Assembly (NCBI RefSeq): GCF_013359815.1
Contig: NZ_JABMCF010000040.1
Coordinates: forward strand, 597,576-661,575
DNA from: Curtobacterium flaccumfaciens
GTDB taxonomy: Bacteria; Actinomycetota; Actinomycetes; Actinomycetales; Microbacteriaceae
DNA: 64,000 bases
Direction: 5' to 3'
The notes beneath the pieces were generated by a model. The model was not told where the DNA came from and did not search any database. It saw only the letters and a list, made by a program, of their open reading frames with translations. Made by a program: the position numbers and the translations under genes. This document shows positions 55,906-64,000 of the stretch, in pieces; within the stretch, counting starts at the first letter, position 1; each line of letters opens with the position of its first letter.

Positions 55906-56652
55906 GTGACGTTCCCCACTGCACAGCTCGACGCGCCCGCTCCGTCCCAGGACCTCACGGGTCGCCCCTGGTGGCACGCGCTGGGCGTCTTCGACCTCGA
56001 GACCACCGGGGTCGACGTCGAAACGGCCCGCATCGTCACCGCCCACGTCGGGCTCATCGACATGACCGGGGCCTCCATCGTCGAGGGTGCCTGGATCGCC
56101 GACCCCGGCGTGCCGATCCCCGAGGGTGCCGCCGCCGTGCACGGCTACACCACCGAGCGCGCCCAGGCCGAGGGGCGCCCCGCGGCCGAGGTCGTCGCCG
56201 AGATCATCGCCGCGATCGAGGCCGTTTTCGCCCGGGGCATCCCCCTGGTGATCTACAACGCCCCGTACGACCTCACCGTGCTCGACCGCGAAGCGAAGCG
56301 GCACGGGTTCGCCTCGCCCGTCATCGGCAACGTCGTCGACCCGCTGGTGATCGACAAGGCGCTCGACACCTTCCGCAAGGGCAAGCGCACGCTCGAGGCC
56401 GCGTCCGAGCTCTACGGCGTCACCCTCGACGACGCGCACGACGCCGGAGCCGACGCGATCGCTGCCGGGCGTGTCGCCCAGGCCATCGCGGGCAAGTACC
56501 CGGACGAGCTCGGCATCTCCGCCGAGGAACTCCACCGCAAGCAGGTCGGCTGGTGCGCCGAGCAGGCCAGCTCGTTCCAGGACTACATGCGCAAGAAGCG
56601 CGACCCGACGTTCACCGCCGACGGCCGCTGGCCCCACCGCAACGGCGCCTGA
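55906..56652 (+). CDS. DnaQ-like DEDDh 3'-5' exonuclease
   Basis: A 248-residue RNase T/DnaQ-fold exonuclease. The metal ligands are visible: Asp30 and Glu32 in VFDLETTGVD, Asp in YNAPYDLTVLD, and the His-x-Asp pair in DDAHDAGADAIA. The C-terminal 50 residues (QVGWCAEQASSFQDYMRKK) are typical of the actinobacterial homologs. It may act in proofreading-like repair or RNA turnover; there is no polymerase beside it. The start GTG lies at leaderless distance from a TAGCCT box. Confidence 0.9.
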   Translation: MTFPTAQLDAPAPSQDLTGRPWWHALGVFDLETTGVDVETARIVTAHVGLIDMTGASIVEGAWIADPGVPIPEGAAAVHGYTTERAQAEGRPAAEVVAEIIAAIEAVFARGIPLVIYNAPYDLTVLDREAKRHGFASPVIGNVVDPLVIDKALDTFRKGKRTLEAASELYGVTLDDAHDAGADAIAAGRVAQAIAGKYPDELGISAEELHRKQVGWCAEQASSFQDYMRKKRDPTFTADGRWPHRNGA

Positions 56653-56673
56653 CCCCGCACTGCCCCCTCGCAA

Positions 56674-56735
56674 GACACCGGTGTTCGCGCGCCGAACACC
56701 CGCAGACCGCGGTGTGACGCGTGAACACCGGTGTC
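56674..56735. repeat. Perfect 13-bp inverted repeat around self-complementary ACACCGGTGT
   Basis: GACACCGGTGTTC (56674-56686) and GAACACCGGTGTC (56723-56735) flank 36 bases. Each arm also contains the palindrome ACACCGGTGT. It lies between the exonuclease and L31 genes and may help terminate the former. Confidence 0.65.
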
Positions 56736-56781
56736 CCGCGTCCCTGGGGTCAGCGGCAACCGTGGACACCGCACAACGCGA

Positions 56782-56813
56782 ACGGGCGGCCCTCCCGGAG
56801 GAGGACCGCCCGT
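56782..56813 (-). terminator. Terminator of rpmE2
   Basis: A 14-bp stem with one wobble (ACGGGCGGCCCTCC / GGAGGACCGCCCGT) and a CGGA loop lies 20 bp past the L31 stop. Confidence 0.75.
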
Positions 56814-56833
56814 GGGCATTGCGTGGGGGCTGC

Positions 56834-57082
56834 TTACTTGCTGAAGCCCTTGAAGCGCTGGTTGAACTTCTCGACGCGACCGGCCGAGTCGAGGATGCGC
56901 TGCTTGCCCGTGTAGAACGGGTGCGAAGCGGAGGAGATCTCGACGTCGATGACCGGGTAGGTCGCACCGTCGAGCTCGATGGTCTTGTCGCTGTTCGCGG
57001 TCGAACGCGTCAGGAACGTCTCACCGGAGGCCAGGTCGCGGAAGACGATGGCGCGGTACTCGGGGTGGGTGTCGGTCTTCAT
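56834..57082 (-). CDS. rpmE2: 50S ribosomal protein L31 type B
   Basis: An 82-residue ribosomal protein of the zinc-free (C-minus) type: [21 protein letters not shown], with no CxxC pair, then the conserved [13 protein letters not shown]. Type B L31 is usually expressed when zinc is scarce, under Zur, alongside a zinc-binding paralog elsewhere; I see no convincing Zur box in the short upstream region. It is transcribed alone and ends in a hairpin. Confidence 0.95.
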   Translation of the reverse strand: MKTDTHPEYRAIVFRDLASGETFLTRSTANSDKTIELDGATYPVIDVEISSASHPFYTGKQRILDSAGRVEKFNQRFKGFSK

Positions 57083-57184
57083 GGAGATTCCTCGATAGCG
57101 GTGATGGGATTGCGCGAACTGCGCGGGAAGTCGTCGGCTTGCGCCAGCCGTCCACGATACCAGAGAGACGGCGGGATCGCAGCG

Positions 57185-57967
57185 CTACGCGGCGCGTGCC
57201 GTGTAGCGACCGGCGTCCTTGGTGACCGAGAGGTCGATGCCGAACGCCTCGGTCAGGGTCTGGTCCGTCAGGACCTCGTCGATGGGGCCTGCGGCCTGCA
57301 CGTGGCCGTCGGCGAGGACGAGCGCGTGGGTGAAGCCGGCCGGGATCTCCTCGACGTGGTGGGTCACGATGACGATGGCCGGCGAGTCGGCGCTCTGGGC
57401 GTAGCCGCCGAGGGTGCGGACGAGGCTCTCACGGGCGCCGAGGTCGAGCGACGCGGCCGGTTCGTCGAGGAACAGGATCTCCGGGTCGGTCATCACGGCA
57501 CGGGCGATCTGCACGCGCTTCTGCTCGCCGTCGCTCAGGTCGCCGAACGTGCGGTCGGTGAAGGACCCCAGGCCCCACTCCTCGAGCACGCGCTGCGCAC
57601 GGCGGACGTCGAGCTCCTCGTACTCCTCGTTCCAGCGGCCCGTCACCGAGTACGCCGCGGTGAGCACGACGTCGATCACCTTCTCGGTCACCGGGATGCG
57701 ACGGGCCAACGCCGTCGACGCGAAGCCGATGCGCGGGCGGAGCTCGAACAGGTCGGCACCGCCGAGTTCGGTCCCGAGCACCTCGACGTCACCCGATGTC
57801 GGGAACGTCTGGGCACCGGCGACCTGCAGCAGCGTCGTCTTGCCGGCGCCGTTCGCGCCGAGCACGACCCAGCGTTCATCGTCCTGCACCTCCCACGAGA
57901 TCGCGTCGAGGATGGTGGCCCCGTTGCGGACCACGGAGACGTCTGACAAGCGCACGACCGAGGGCAT
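57185..57967 (-). CDS. ABC transporter ATP-binding protein
   Basis: A 260-residue ABC ATPase. Walker A GANGAGKTTLL lies at about residue 37, signature LSDGEQKRVQIARA, Walker B ILFLDEPAASLDL, and the switch His in VTHHVEEI. The signature has D for the more usual G (LSDGE). There is no permease gene on either side. The family close to ModF/YlmA-like soluble ATPases often stands alone, so the partner is unknown and a non-transport role is possible. It lies 9 bp from the glgA stop on the same strand. Confidence 0.88.
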   Translation of the reverse strand: MPSVVRLSDVSVVRNGATILDAISWEVQDDERWVVLGANGAGKTTLLQVAGAQTFPTSGDVEVLGTELGGADLFELRPRIGFASTALARRIPVTEKVIDVVLTAAYSVTGRWNEEYEELDVRRAQRVLEEWGLGSFTDRTFGDLSDGEQKRVQIARAVMTDPEILFLDEPAASLDLGARESLVRTLGGYAQSADSPAIVIVTHHVEEIPAGFTHALVLADGHVQAAGPIDEVLTDQTLTEAFGIDLSVTKDAGRYTARAA

Positions 57968-57976
57968 GCGACCAGC

Positions 57977-59176
57977 CTACGGGTTCTGGCCGAGCACCCG
58001 GTCGTAGACCTGCCGTGTCCTGGTGGCGATCGCGTCCCAGGTGAACTCGGTCTCGACACGGAGCCGTCCGGCGCGTCCCATGAGCTTCGCCAGCCCCTCG
58101 TCGGCGAGCACCTCGGTGAGGGTCGCGGCGAGGTCGGCCACGAAGCGGTCGGGGTCGGTCGGGGTGCCGGTGCCGTCCTGCACCTGGTCGATCGGGACGA
58201 TGCGGCCGGTGAGCCCGTCGGCGACGACCTCGGGGATGCCCCCGGTGCCCGTGCCGACGACGGGGATGCCGCACGCCATGGCCTCGAGGTTCACGATGCC
58301 GAGCGGCTCGTAGACCGACGGGCAGACGAACACGGTGCCCGAGGACAGCACGTTCACGATCTCCTGGTGCGCGAGCATCCGGTCGATCCAGACGACGCCT
58401 TCACGTTCCGCGCGGAGGCCCTCGACGAGCTCGGTGACCTCGGCCAGGATCTCGGGGGTGTCCGGCGCGCCGGCGCACAGCACGATCTGCACGTCCGACG
58501 GCAGCGACGCCACGGCGCGGAGCAGGTACGGCAGCCCCTTCTGGCGGGTGATGCGTCCGACGAACACGACGCTCGGGCGCGTCGGGTCGATGCCGAGGGC
58601 GCGCACGGCGTCCTCGTCGACGGTCGGCTTCCACGCGTCGATGTCGATGCCGTTGTAGACGACGTGGACCTTCGCCGGGTCGATCGACGGGTACGAGCGC
58701 AGGATGTCCGCGCGCATCGCCTTCGAGACCGCGATGACGCCGTCGGCGTGTTCGAACGCCTCGCGCTCCATCCAGCTCGACAGGCGGTAGCCACCGCCGA
58801 GCTGCTCGGCCTTCCACGGGCGGAGCGGCTCGAGGCTGTGGGCGGTCACGATGTGGGGGATGCCGTAGGTCAGCTGCGCGATCCGGCCCGCGGAGTTCGC
58901 GTACCAGGTGTGCGAGTGCACGAGGTCGGCACCCTCGACGTCGGCCGCGATGGACACGTCGGTGCCGAGGGCCTGCAGCGCGCCGTTCGCCTGGCCGAGG
59001 CCGTCCGGGGTCCGGTAGCCCCACACGTCGGGTTCGTCACGGAAGGCCCCGAAGGCCCGGACACGGACTTCCGTGTCCGTCCCCGACCGCAACGCGGCGG
59101 TGAGTTCGGACACGTGGACACCCGCTCCGCCGTAGACCTCCGGCGGATACTCCCTGGTCAGCAGATCGACTCGCAC
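57977..59176 (-). CDS. glgA: Actinobacterial glycogen synthase / alpha-maltose-1-phosphate synthase
   Basis: A 399-residue GT4 glycosyltransferase, the short actinobacterial form (GlgM-like) that uses ADP-glucose to build maltose-1-phosphate or elongate glycogen. The N-terminus [22 protein letters not shown] carries the donor-binding loop, the middle [11 protein letters not shown], and the C-terminal E-x7-E segment [18 protein letters not shown]. The start is GTG 59176 with TACGTT six bases upstream. It is divergent from glgC, its donor supplier, with only 47 bp between the starts. Confidence 0.92.
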   Translation of the reverse strand: MRVDLLTREYPPEVYGGAGVHVSELTAALRSGTDTEVRVRAFGAFRDEPDVWGYRTPDGLGQANGALQALGTDVSIAADVEGADLVHSHTWYANSAGRIAQLTYGIPHIVTAHSLEPLRPWKAEQLGGGYRLSSWMEREAFEHADGVIAVSKAMRADILRSYPSIDPAKVHVVYNGIDIDAWKPTVDEDAVRALGIDPTRPSVVFVGRITRQKGLPYLLRAVASLPSDVQIVLCAGAPDTPEILAEVTELVEGLRAEREGVVWIDRMLAHQEIVNVLSSGTVFVCPSVYEPLGIVNLEAMACGIPVVGTGTGGIPEVVADGLTGRIVPIDQVQDGTGTPTDPDRFVADLAATLTEVLADEGLAKLMGRAGRLRVETEFTWDAIATRTRQVYDRVLGQNP

Positions 59177-59182
59177 TGGTTC

Positions 59183-59188
59183 AACGTA
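59183..59188 (-). promoter_or_regulatory. Likely -10 box, leaderless glgA
   Basis: TACGTT on the minus strand ends six bases before the GTG at 59176. Confidence 0.5.
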
Positions 59189-59210
59189 ACCGGTTCCCAG
59201 TGCTGACGCC

Positions 59211-59216
59211 TACTGT
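59211..59216 (+). promoter_or_regulatory. Likely -10 box, leaderless glgC
   Basis: TACTGT ends seven bases before the ATG at 59224. The glgA and glgC promoters overlap back to back within 47 bp, so one regulator could control both. Confidence 0.55.
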
Positions 59217-59223
59217 GAGCGGC

Positions 59224-60465
59224 ATGGCACCAAAGAAGGTCTTCGGCATCGTGCTCGCCGGCGGCGAGGGCAAACGACTCATGCCGCTCACGGCCGATCG
59301 CGCGAAGCCCGCCGTCCCGTTCGGCGGCAACTTCCGTCTCATCGACTTCGCACTGTCGAACCTGGTCAACTCCGGTCTGCAGAAGATCGTCGTCCTGACC
59401 CAGTACAAGTCGCACAGTCTCGACCGGCACGTCGCGGAGACGTGGCGCATGGAGGGGCTGCTCGGCTCCTACGTCGCGTCCGTCCCCGCGCAGCAGCGGC
59501 TCGGCAAGCGCTGGTTCGCCGGCTCGGCCGACGCGATCCTGCAGTCGCTCAACCTGCTGCGCGACGAGCGACCCGACATCGTGGTCGTCGTCGGTGCGGA
59601 CCACGTGTACAGGATGGACTTCCACCAGATGGTCGAGGCGCACATCGCTTCCGGCCGCAGTGCCACGGTGGCGGCGATCCGTCAGCCGATCGGGCTCGCC
59701 GACCAGTTCGGCGTGATCCAGGTGGCCGACGACGACCCGACCAAGATCGAGGCGTTCCTCGAGAAGCCGAAGGACGCGATCGGCCTGGCCGACTCCCCCG
59801 GCGAGATCCTGGCCTCGATGGGCAACTACGTGTTCAACGCGGACGCCCTCGTCGACGCGGTCCTGCGGGACGGCCAGCTCGAGACGTCCGCGCACGACAT
59901 GGGCGGCGACATCGTCCCCGACTTCGTGAACCGCGGTGACGCCGGCGTGTACGACCTGCAGCGCAACGAGGTCCCCGGTTCCACCGACCGCGACAAGTAC
60001 TACTGGCGCGACGTGGGCACGATCGACTCGTTCTTCGACGCCCACATGGACCTCATCGCGCCGGTCCCGGTCTTCAACCTGTACAACCAGGACTGGCCGA
60101 TCTTCAACCAGCAGACGAACCTGCCGCCGGCGAAGTTCGTCCGCGACGCGAACGGCAACACCGGGTCCACGGTGGACTCGCTCGTGTCGCTCGGCTGCCT
60201 GGTGTCGGGTGCGCAGGTCGAGCGCAGCATGATCGGGCCCTGGTGCTCGATCGACTCCGGCGCGAAGGTCCTCGACTCGATCGTGTTCGAGCGCGCCACC
60301 ATCGGCGCCGGCGCGGTCGTCAACCGCGCCATCCTCGACAAGGACGTCGTCATCGCACCGGGCGCGCAGGTCGGCGTCGACCGCGAGGCCGACGAGGCAC
60401 GCGGCTTCACCGTCACCGAGTCGGGCATCACCGTGGTCGGCAAGGGCGTCCGCGTCGACGCGTAG
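59224..60465 (+). CDS. glgC: Glucose-1-phosphate adenylyltransferase
   Basis: A 413-residue enzyme making ADP-glucose from ATP and glucose 1-phosphate. The nucleotidyltransferase signature [13 protein letters not shown] lies at residues 10-22, the catalytic GADHVYRMD near 128, and the substrate site EKPKDA near 180. The C-terminal left-handed beta-helix has hexapeptides such as [20 protein letters not shown]. The ATG 59224 (MAPKKVFG) is the family start and lies at leaderless distance from TACTGT. It works with the divergent glgA. Confidence 0.95.
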   Translation: MAPKKVFGIVLAGGEGKRLMPLTADRAKPAVPFGGNFRLIDFALSNLVNSGLQKIVVLTQYKSHSLDRHVAETWRMEGLLGSYVASVPAQQRLGKRWFAGSADAILQSLNLLRDERPDIVVVVGADHVYRMDFHQMVEAHIASGRSATVAAIRQPIGLADQFGVIQVADDDPTKIEAFLEKPKDAIGLADSPGEILASMGNYVFNADALVDAVLRDGQLETSAHDMGGDIVPDFVNRGDAGVYDLQRNEVPGSTDRDKYYWRDVGTIDSFFDAHMDLIAPVPVFNLYNQDWPIFNQQTNLPPAKFVRDANGNTGSTVDSLVSLGCLVSGAQVERSMIGPWCSIDSGAKVLDSIVFERATIGAGAVVNRAILDKDVVIAPGAQVGVDREADEARGFTVTESGITVVGKGVRVDA

Positions 60466-60506
60466 GCAGGCAGACACCCGGGGCGCAGCCCCGGACGGAC
60501 GGCCTG

Positions 60507-60544
60507 GAGGCACGGCTCGCGTCACGGACGCGGCCGTGCCTCCG
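60507..60544 (+). terminator. GGAGGC-family hairpin between glgC and serB
   Basis: Outer arms GGAGGCACGGC / GCCGTGCCTCC and inner arms CGCGTC / GACGCG form one long stem. It follows glgC by about 40 bp. Confidence 0.75.
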
Positions 60545-60552
60545 CCAGTCGG

Positions 60553-60558
60553 TACCGT
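60553..60558 (+). promoter_or_regulatory. Likely -10 box, leaderless serB
   Basis: TACCGT ends six bases before the GTG at 60565. No Shine-Dalgarno is present. Confidence 0.5.
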
Positions 60559-60564
60559 TGGTAC

Positions 60565-61203
60565 GTGCCCCGCTTCCTCGTCGTCCTCGATGCCGATTCC
60601 ACGCTCCTCGAGGACGAGGTGATCGAACTGCTCGCCGACAGCGCCGGGACCCGGCCACAGGTGGCGGCGATCACGGAGCGCGCCATGCGCGGGGAACTCG
60701 ACTTCGCCGAGAGCCTCCGGGAGCGTGTCGCGACCCTGGCGGGCCTCCAGGCAGACGTCTTCGTCCGCGCACAGCAGGCGGTCCGTGTGACGCGGGGCGC
60801 CGACCAGCTGGTCCGTGGGGTGCACGCCGCAGGCGGCACCGTCGGCGTGGTGTCCGGCGGGTTCCACGAGGTGCTCGACCCGTTCGCCGAGCAGCTGGGC
60901 CTCGACCACTGCCGGGCGAACCGCCTCGAGGTCACCGACGGCGTGCTCACCGGCCGCGTGCTCGGCGACGTGGTCGACGCGCACGCCAAGGCCGTCGCGC
61001 TCCGCGAGTGGGCGGACGCCGACGGGGTCGACCCGGCACGGACCATCGCGATCGGTGACGGCGCGAACGACCTCGAGATGATGCGCGTCGCCGCGCTCTC
61101 GGTGGCGTTCGACGCGAAGCCGCGCGTGCGGGAGCAGGCGGACGTCGCGGTCGTCGACCGTGACCTGTCCGCCGTGCTCGCGACGCTCGGGCTGCGCGGC
61201 TGA
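60565..61203 (+). CDS. serB: Phosphoserine phosphatase SerB
   Basis: A 212-residue HAD phosphatase for the last step of serine synthesis. Motif I is DADSTLLEDE with nucleophile Asp9, motif II VVSGGFHEVLD, the motif III Lys lies in HAKAVALREW, and motif IV is IGDGANDLEMM. The GGFH and GDGAND segments are specific to SerB. There are no N-terminal ACT domains, so it is the short form. GTG 60565 fits a leaderless transcript. It is convergent with fabG, 12 bp apart. Confidence 0.93.
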   Translation: MPRFLVVLDADSTLLEDEVIELLADSAGTRPQVAAITERAMRGELDFAESLRERVATLAGLQADVFVRAQQAVRVTRGADQLVRGVHAAGGTVGVVSGGFHEVLDPFAEQLGLDHCRANRLEVTDGVLTGRVLGDVVDAHAKAVALREWADADGVDPARTIAIGDGANDLEMMRVAALSVAFDAKPRVREQADVAVVDRDLSAVLATLGLRG

Positions 61204-61215
61204 TCAGTCCGAGGG

Positions 61216-61929
61216 CTAGTGGCCCATCCCGAGGCCACCGTCGACGGGGATGACCGCACCGGAGACGTACCCGGCGCCGTCGCTCGCCAGGAACAGCGTG
61301 GCGTCGGCGACGTCGTCGACCGTGCCGTAGCGGGCGGCCGGGATCGCCTTCTTGAACTCGGCCTGCAGCTCGTCGGAGAGCGCGGCGGTCATGTCCGTCT
61401 GGATGAAGCCGGGCGCCACGACGTTGGCGGTGATGCCGCGCGAGCCGAGCTCACGGGTGATCGACCGGGCCATGCCGACCAGGGCGGCCTTCGAGGACGC
61501 GTAGTTGACCTGGCCGATCTGGCCGTAGGCGCCCACGACGCTCGACATCAGCACGATGCGGCCGAACTTGGCCTTCATCATGCCCTTCGTGGCGCGCTTG
61601 ACGACGCGGAAGGTGCCCGTGAGGTTCGTGTCGACCACGCTGGTGAAGTCGTCCTCGGACATGCGGAGGAGCAGCTGGTCGTTCGTGATGCCGGCGTTCG
61701 CGACGAGGACCTCGATCGGACCGAGCTCGGCCTCGACCTGCGTGAACGCGGCGTCGACGGAGGCCGTGTCGGTGATGTCGGCCTGCACCGTCAGCGCGCC
61801 CTCGGGACCACCCTGACCGCTGCGCGACGTCACGGCGACCCGGTGGCCGGCTGCGACGAACCGCTCGGCCAGCGCGTGGCCGATGCCGCGGTTGCCGCCG
61901 GTGATGAGGACGGTACGGGGGGTGCTCAT
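61216..61929 (-). CDS. fabG: 3-oxoacyl-ACP reductase FabG-like SDR
   Basis: A 237-residue SDR. TGGNRGIG lies at residues 10-17, NAGITNDQLLLRM near 83, the catalytic Ser pair in LMSSVVG, and Tyr/Lys in YASSK. The PGFIQTDMT and PVDGGLGMGH segments are those of FabG1/MabA-type reductases. In mycobacteria this gene precedes inhA; here the upstream gene is on the other strand, so a FAS-linked operon is not visible. ATG 61929 gives MSTPRTVLITG. Confidence 0.9.
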   Translation of the reverse strand: MSTPRTVLITGGNRGIGHALAERFVAAGHRVAVTSRSGQGGPEGALTVQADITDTASVDAAFTQVEAELGPIEVLVANAGITNDQLLLRMSEDDFTSVVDTNLTGTFRVVKRATKGMMKAKFGRIVLMSSVVGAYGQIGQVNYASSKAALVGMARSITRELGSRGITANVVAPGFIQTDMTAALSDELQAEFKKAIPAARYGTVDDVADATLFLASDGAGYVSGAVIPVDGGLGMGH

Positions 61930-62094
61930 GGTCGCTCCGTTCGGTGGGATCTGCTCGGCACGCGGTGCCGGGGACCCGGCGGACACGCCCGGACGAGCGT
62001 ACCGGAGCGGACCACCCCGCCGGTTCGCGCGCGGCGCACCCACGATCGGTCCGGCGGGATTAGGCTTGACCACGGGTAGACGGAGACCATCTGT

Positions 62095-62517
62095 ATGAAG
62101 AGCACGCACACGAGCATCACGTCGCTGCCGGACACACCGGAGCAGGACCGGGCGCACCGCCTGTCCCGCTACGTCTGGCAGATGGCCATCCGAGTGGTCC
62201 TCTTCATCTCCGCCGTGCTCGTGTACTCGATCTGGCACTCGTGGCTCGCGGTCATCCCGATCGTCCTCGCCGCGGTGATCCCCTGGGTCGCCGTCGTCAT
62301 CGCGAACGCCGGCAGCCGGACCGAGAGCGACATGATCTCCCCCGCCGGATCCATCGAGCTCTACGACGCCGTCGACCCACGCCTCCGCGAACAGCAGGAG
62401 GACGCCCGGGCCCAGGCCTACCGCGATGAGCAGGACCGCCTCCGCCAGCAGGCGCAGCACGCGCAGGACGAGTGGCAGCGCAACGGCGACCGATCGAAGA
62501 TGTGGGGACCCCGCTGA
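62095..62517 (+). CDS. DUF3099 family membrane protein
   Basis: A 140-residue protein with two adjacent membrane helices (about residues 28-48 and 51-70), a conserved SYVW-like pre-helix segment (HRLSRYVWQMAIRVVLF) and a charged Gln/Arg-rich C-terminal coiled tail, matching actinobacterial DUF3099 proteins of unknown function. GGAGAC precedes the ATG, and a TAGGCT box lies about 35 bp upstream. The stop overlaps the next start (TGATG). Confidence 0.85.
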   Translation: MKSTHTSITSLPDTPEQDRAHRLSRYVWQMAIRVVLFISAVLVYSIWHSWLAVIPIVLAAVIPWVAVVIANAGSRTESDMISPAGSIELYDAVDPRLREQQEDARAQAYRDEQDRLRQQAQHAQDEWQRNGDRSKMWGPR

Positions 62518-62825
62518 TGGGTGCGACGTTCGACCTGCAGACCGAACCCGGATCCACACCGGTGTGCTCGCGAGCTGGTTGCACCTCGACGGCCGGGTGG
62601 CGCGTGAACTGGCGCAACCCCCGGATCCACGCGATCGACCGCGTGAAGATCTGGGCCGCCTGCGAAGAACACCGCGACTTCCTCGCCGACTACCTGCGGT
62701 CCCGCTCGTTCCCGGTGCGCGTCACCGGCATGCACGAGGACGTCGACCACCTCGACGACGAGCGCGAGGCGACCGCGGCGCCGAAGAACGACGTCGGGGT
62801 GCGCTCCACCGGCACCTCGCGATGA
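62517..62825 (+). CDS. Small Cys-containing hypothetical protein
   Basis: A 102-residue cytosolic protein. CSRAGCTSTAGWRVNWRNPR near residues 17-36 and ACEEHRDFLADYL near 47-59 form a C-x4-C ... C-x2-H arrangement that could bind zinc. The protein is found between DUF3099 and SURF1 genes in related actinobacteria and is sometimes labelled acetone carboxylase in databases, which its size does not support. The function is unknown. The start shares one base with the DUF3099 stop, and its stop overlaps the SURF1 start. Confidence 0.85.
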   Translation: MGATFDLQTEPGSTPVCSRAGCTSTAGWRVNWRNPRIHAIDRVKIWAACEEHRDFLADYLRSRSFPVRVTGMHEDVDHLDDEREATAAPKNDVGVRSTGTSR

Positions 62826-63805
62826 CCGGCGGCTTCGACCCGCAGTCCCGGTACGGCCGCAAGCACGCCGCCAAGCTGCAGCGCGCCGCGGCGGGTTCCG
62901 GCTCGACCGACGACACCAGGTCGGGCTCGTCCGGTCGAGACCCCGACGAACCGTTCGTCGGCTGGCGCTTCGTCCGGAGCCGCCGCTGGCTCGGCTACTT
63001 CGCGATCGCCGTCGCCTTCGCCATCGTGTGCGCACTGTTCGGCATGTGGCAGTGGGACCGCCGCAACGAGGCCGTCCGGCAGAACGAGCAGGTCGCGCAG
63101 AACTACGACCACACCCCCGTCCCCCTCGACCGGGCGCTGCCGAAGGCCTCGAGCTGGCAGGACGAGCAGGAGTGGCTCCGGGTCTCCGTGACCGGCCGCT
63201 ACGACGTCGACTCGCAGCTGCTCGTGCGCAATCGCGTGCACAACGGGCAGCCCGGGTTCGAGGTCCTGACGCCCCTGGTCACGTCCGAGGGCCGCGCGTT
63301 CATCGTCGACCGCGGGTGGGTGCCGACCGGCAACGCCCAGGACGCCCCCGACCACGTGCCCGCTCCCCCGTCCGGTGAGGTCACCGCGATCGTCCGCCTG
63401 CAGCAGAGCGAACCGCGCATCCCCGGCCGCTCCGACCCGAAGGACACCGACCAGGTGCAGTCGGTGACCCTGGCCGACGTGGCGAACAAGGTCGACGACC
63501 CGGTCTGGACCGGTGCGTACGGGCAGCTCGCCTCCGAGTCCCCCGCACCGACCGAGGCACGCCCGCTCGGCTGGGAGCGTCCGAACGCCGACACGGGGCT
63601 GCACCTCAGCTACTTCATCCAGTGGTTCCTGTTCGCCGCCGGGGGCTTCGGGTTCCTGGCCTACGTGATGGTGCAGGAGTACCGGAACCTCAACCAGGAC
63701 GACCCGGAGGAGCGCGAGCGCGCCCTCGAGCGCGAACGCCGCAAGAACGCGAAGCCGAAGACCGACGCCGAGATCGAGGACGAGCTCATCGCGTCACGTC
63801 GCTGA
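62822..63805 (+). CDS. SURF1 family cytochrome oxidase biogenesis protein
   Basis: A 327-residue membrane protein that helps assemble heme-copper oxidases. After a basic N-terminus come a first membrane helix (WLGYFAIAVAFAIVCALFGM, about 57-76), a large extracytoplasmic domain with the SURF1 segments FGMWQWDRRNEA, RVSVTGRYD and FIVDRGWVPTGNA, and a second helix (about 263-287). A charged Glu/Arg tail ends the protein. The ATG overlaps the previous stop, so the three-gene set is translationally coupled. A 9-bp hairpin overlaps the stop. Confidence 0.93.
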   Translation: MTGGFDPQSRYGRKHAAKLQRAAAGSGSTDDTRSGSSGRDPDEPFVGWRFVRSRRWLGYFAIAVAFAIVCALFGMWQWDRRNEAVRQNEQVAQNYDHTPVPLDRALPKASSWQDEQEWLRVSVTGRYDVDSQLLVRNRVHNGQPGFEVLTPLVTSEGRAFIVDRGWVPTGNAQDAPDHVPAPPSGEVTAIVRLQQSEPRIPGRSDPKDTDQVQSVTLADVANKVDDPVWTGAYGQLASESPAPTEARPLGWERPNADTGLHLSYFIQWFLFAAGGFGFLAYVMVQEYRNLNQDDPEERERALERERRKNAKPKTDAEIEDELIASRR

Positions 63806-63840
63806 CGCGCGGCCGAGGCGCAGACGTTTGTGCGCGTCAG
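63802..63840 (+). terminator. Hairpin overlapping the SURF1 stop
   Basis: CTGACGCGC (63802-63810) pairs with GCGCGTCAG (63832-63840) across 21 bases. Confidence 0.55.
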
Positions 63841-63941
63841 CGCACCGTGCGGACTTCGCAACCCCGTGCGCGCTTCCGCGCACCGTGCAGCGCCACAAGC
63901 AGGCACCCAGCACGCAACACCGCACCGGATGGCGAACGCGG

Positions 63942-64000
63942 CACCGTGCGGACGGGAGGCGCGGCGCACGACCGGCACCGCGCCTCCAGGCCGCACCGTG
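63942..64000. repeat. GGAGGC-family hairpin at the window edge
   Basis: GGAGGCGCGG (63955-63964) pairs with CCGCGCCTCC (63978-63987). An outer, imperfect pair CACCGTGCGG / CCGCACCGTG extends it to the end of the window. 63841-63941 holds repeated CGCACCGTGC-type sequence but no credible gene. Confidence 0.7.

Overview
The window is a stretch of high-GC actinobacterial chromosome (about 70% GC by eye, not counted). Mycothiol ligase MshC, RbpA, the PafB/PafC pair, a HelY-type helicase, SURF1 and many GTG starts place it in Actinomycetota. Gene content and order suggest the family Microbacteriaceae, possibly Curtobacterium; the genus is an inference. I see no prophage, insertion sequence or CRISPR array.

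The most important structural feature is a 28-bp site at 8525-8552 that matches the actinobacterial dif (XerC/XerD) consensus, so the window appears to span the replication terminus. An independent signal agrees. By hand count the 7-mer GGGGGAG occurs 8 times on the + strand and 0 times on the - strand left of the site, but 1 time on + and 22 times on - to its right. That is the pattern expected of FtsK/segregation-type polar sequences converging on dif.

Layout. 1-8.5 kb: dihydroxyacetone phosphorylation system dhaKLM, a TetR/ketosynthase divergent pair with two operators, an MmyB-type regulator opposite an SDR gene, GNAT, alcohol dehydrogenase, CopC-like protein. 8.5-15.3 kb: dif, two small proteins, class II UvrA paralog, NUDIX, SDR, NfeD-SPFH pair, RbpA. 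15.4-29.4 kb: a conserved actinobacterial housekeeping block on the minus strand (uppP-mshC, HAD-trmI, FKBP lipoprotein, pafB-pafC, tatC, helY, lnt) with a PAC2 gene on the plus strand. Here the mpa/arc-dop-pup-prcBA-pafA (pupylation/proteasome) genes that normally lie between trmI and FKBP/pafB are absent, the gap being only 42 bp. tatA is missing beside tatC, where a tandem-repeat array sits instead, and ppm1 is missing between lnt and rbpA. 29.4-42.9 kb: M20 peptidase, tRNA-Leu(GAG), repeat-rich gene-free DNA, formaldehyde dehydrogenase-like enzyme, NDH-2, dinB-helicase operon, acyl-CoA dehydrogenase, SGNH hydrolase, serine hydrolase, D,D-carboxypeptidase.

42.9-48.5 kb is the most system-like accessory locus: a FadR-type GntR regulator heads an operon with a formamidase and a fused AtzH-like/amidase protein, and divergently a deviant cytosine-deaminase-like amidohydrolase is coupled to a DUF1097 membrane protein. 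I read it as an uncharacterised pathway for hydrolysing a nitrogen-rich amide, ureide or heterocycle. 48.5-64 kb: SpoU methyltransferase, sirtuin, histidine phosphatase, glycosyltransferase plus alpha/beta hydrolase, trehalose synthase TreS, exonuclease, L31B, an ABC ATPase, the divergent glgA/glgC pair, SerB, FabG, and DUF3099 / Cys-containing protein / SURF1 translationally coupled at the end.

Intergenic DNA carries several genome-specific repeat families: GGAGGC-type hairpins often placed as terminators, a 19-bp tandem array, a 172-bp tandem repeat, a 16-bp CGCTGCGCTCAGGGCG repeat beside the tRNA, and long palindromes. Several genes look leaderless, with a TANNNT -10 box ending 6-7 nt before the start codon.
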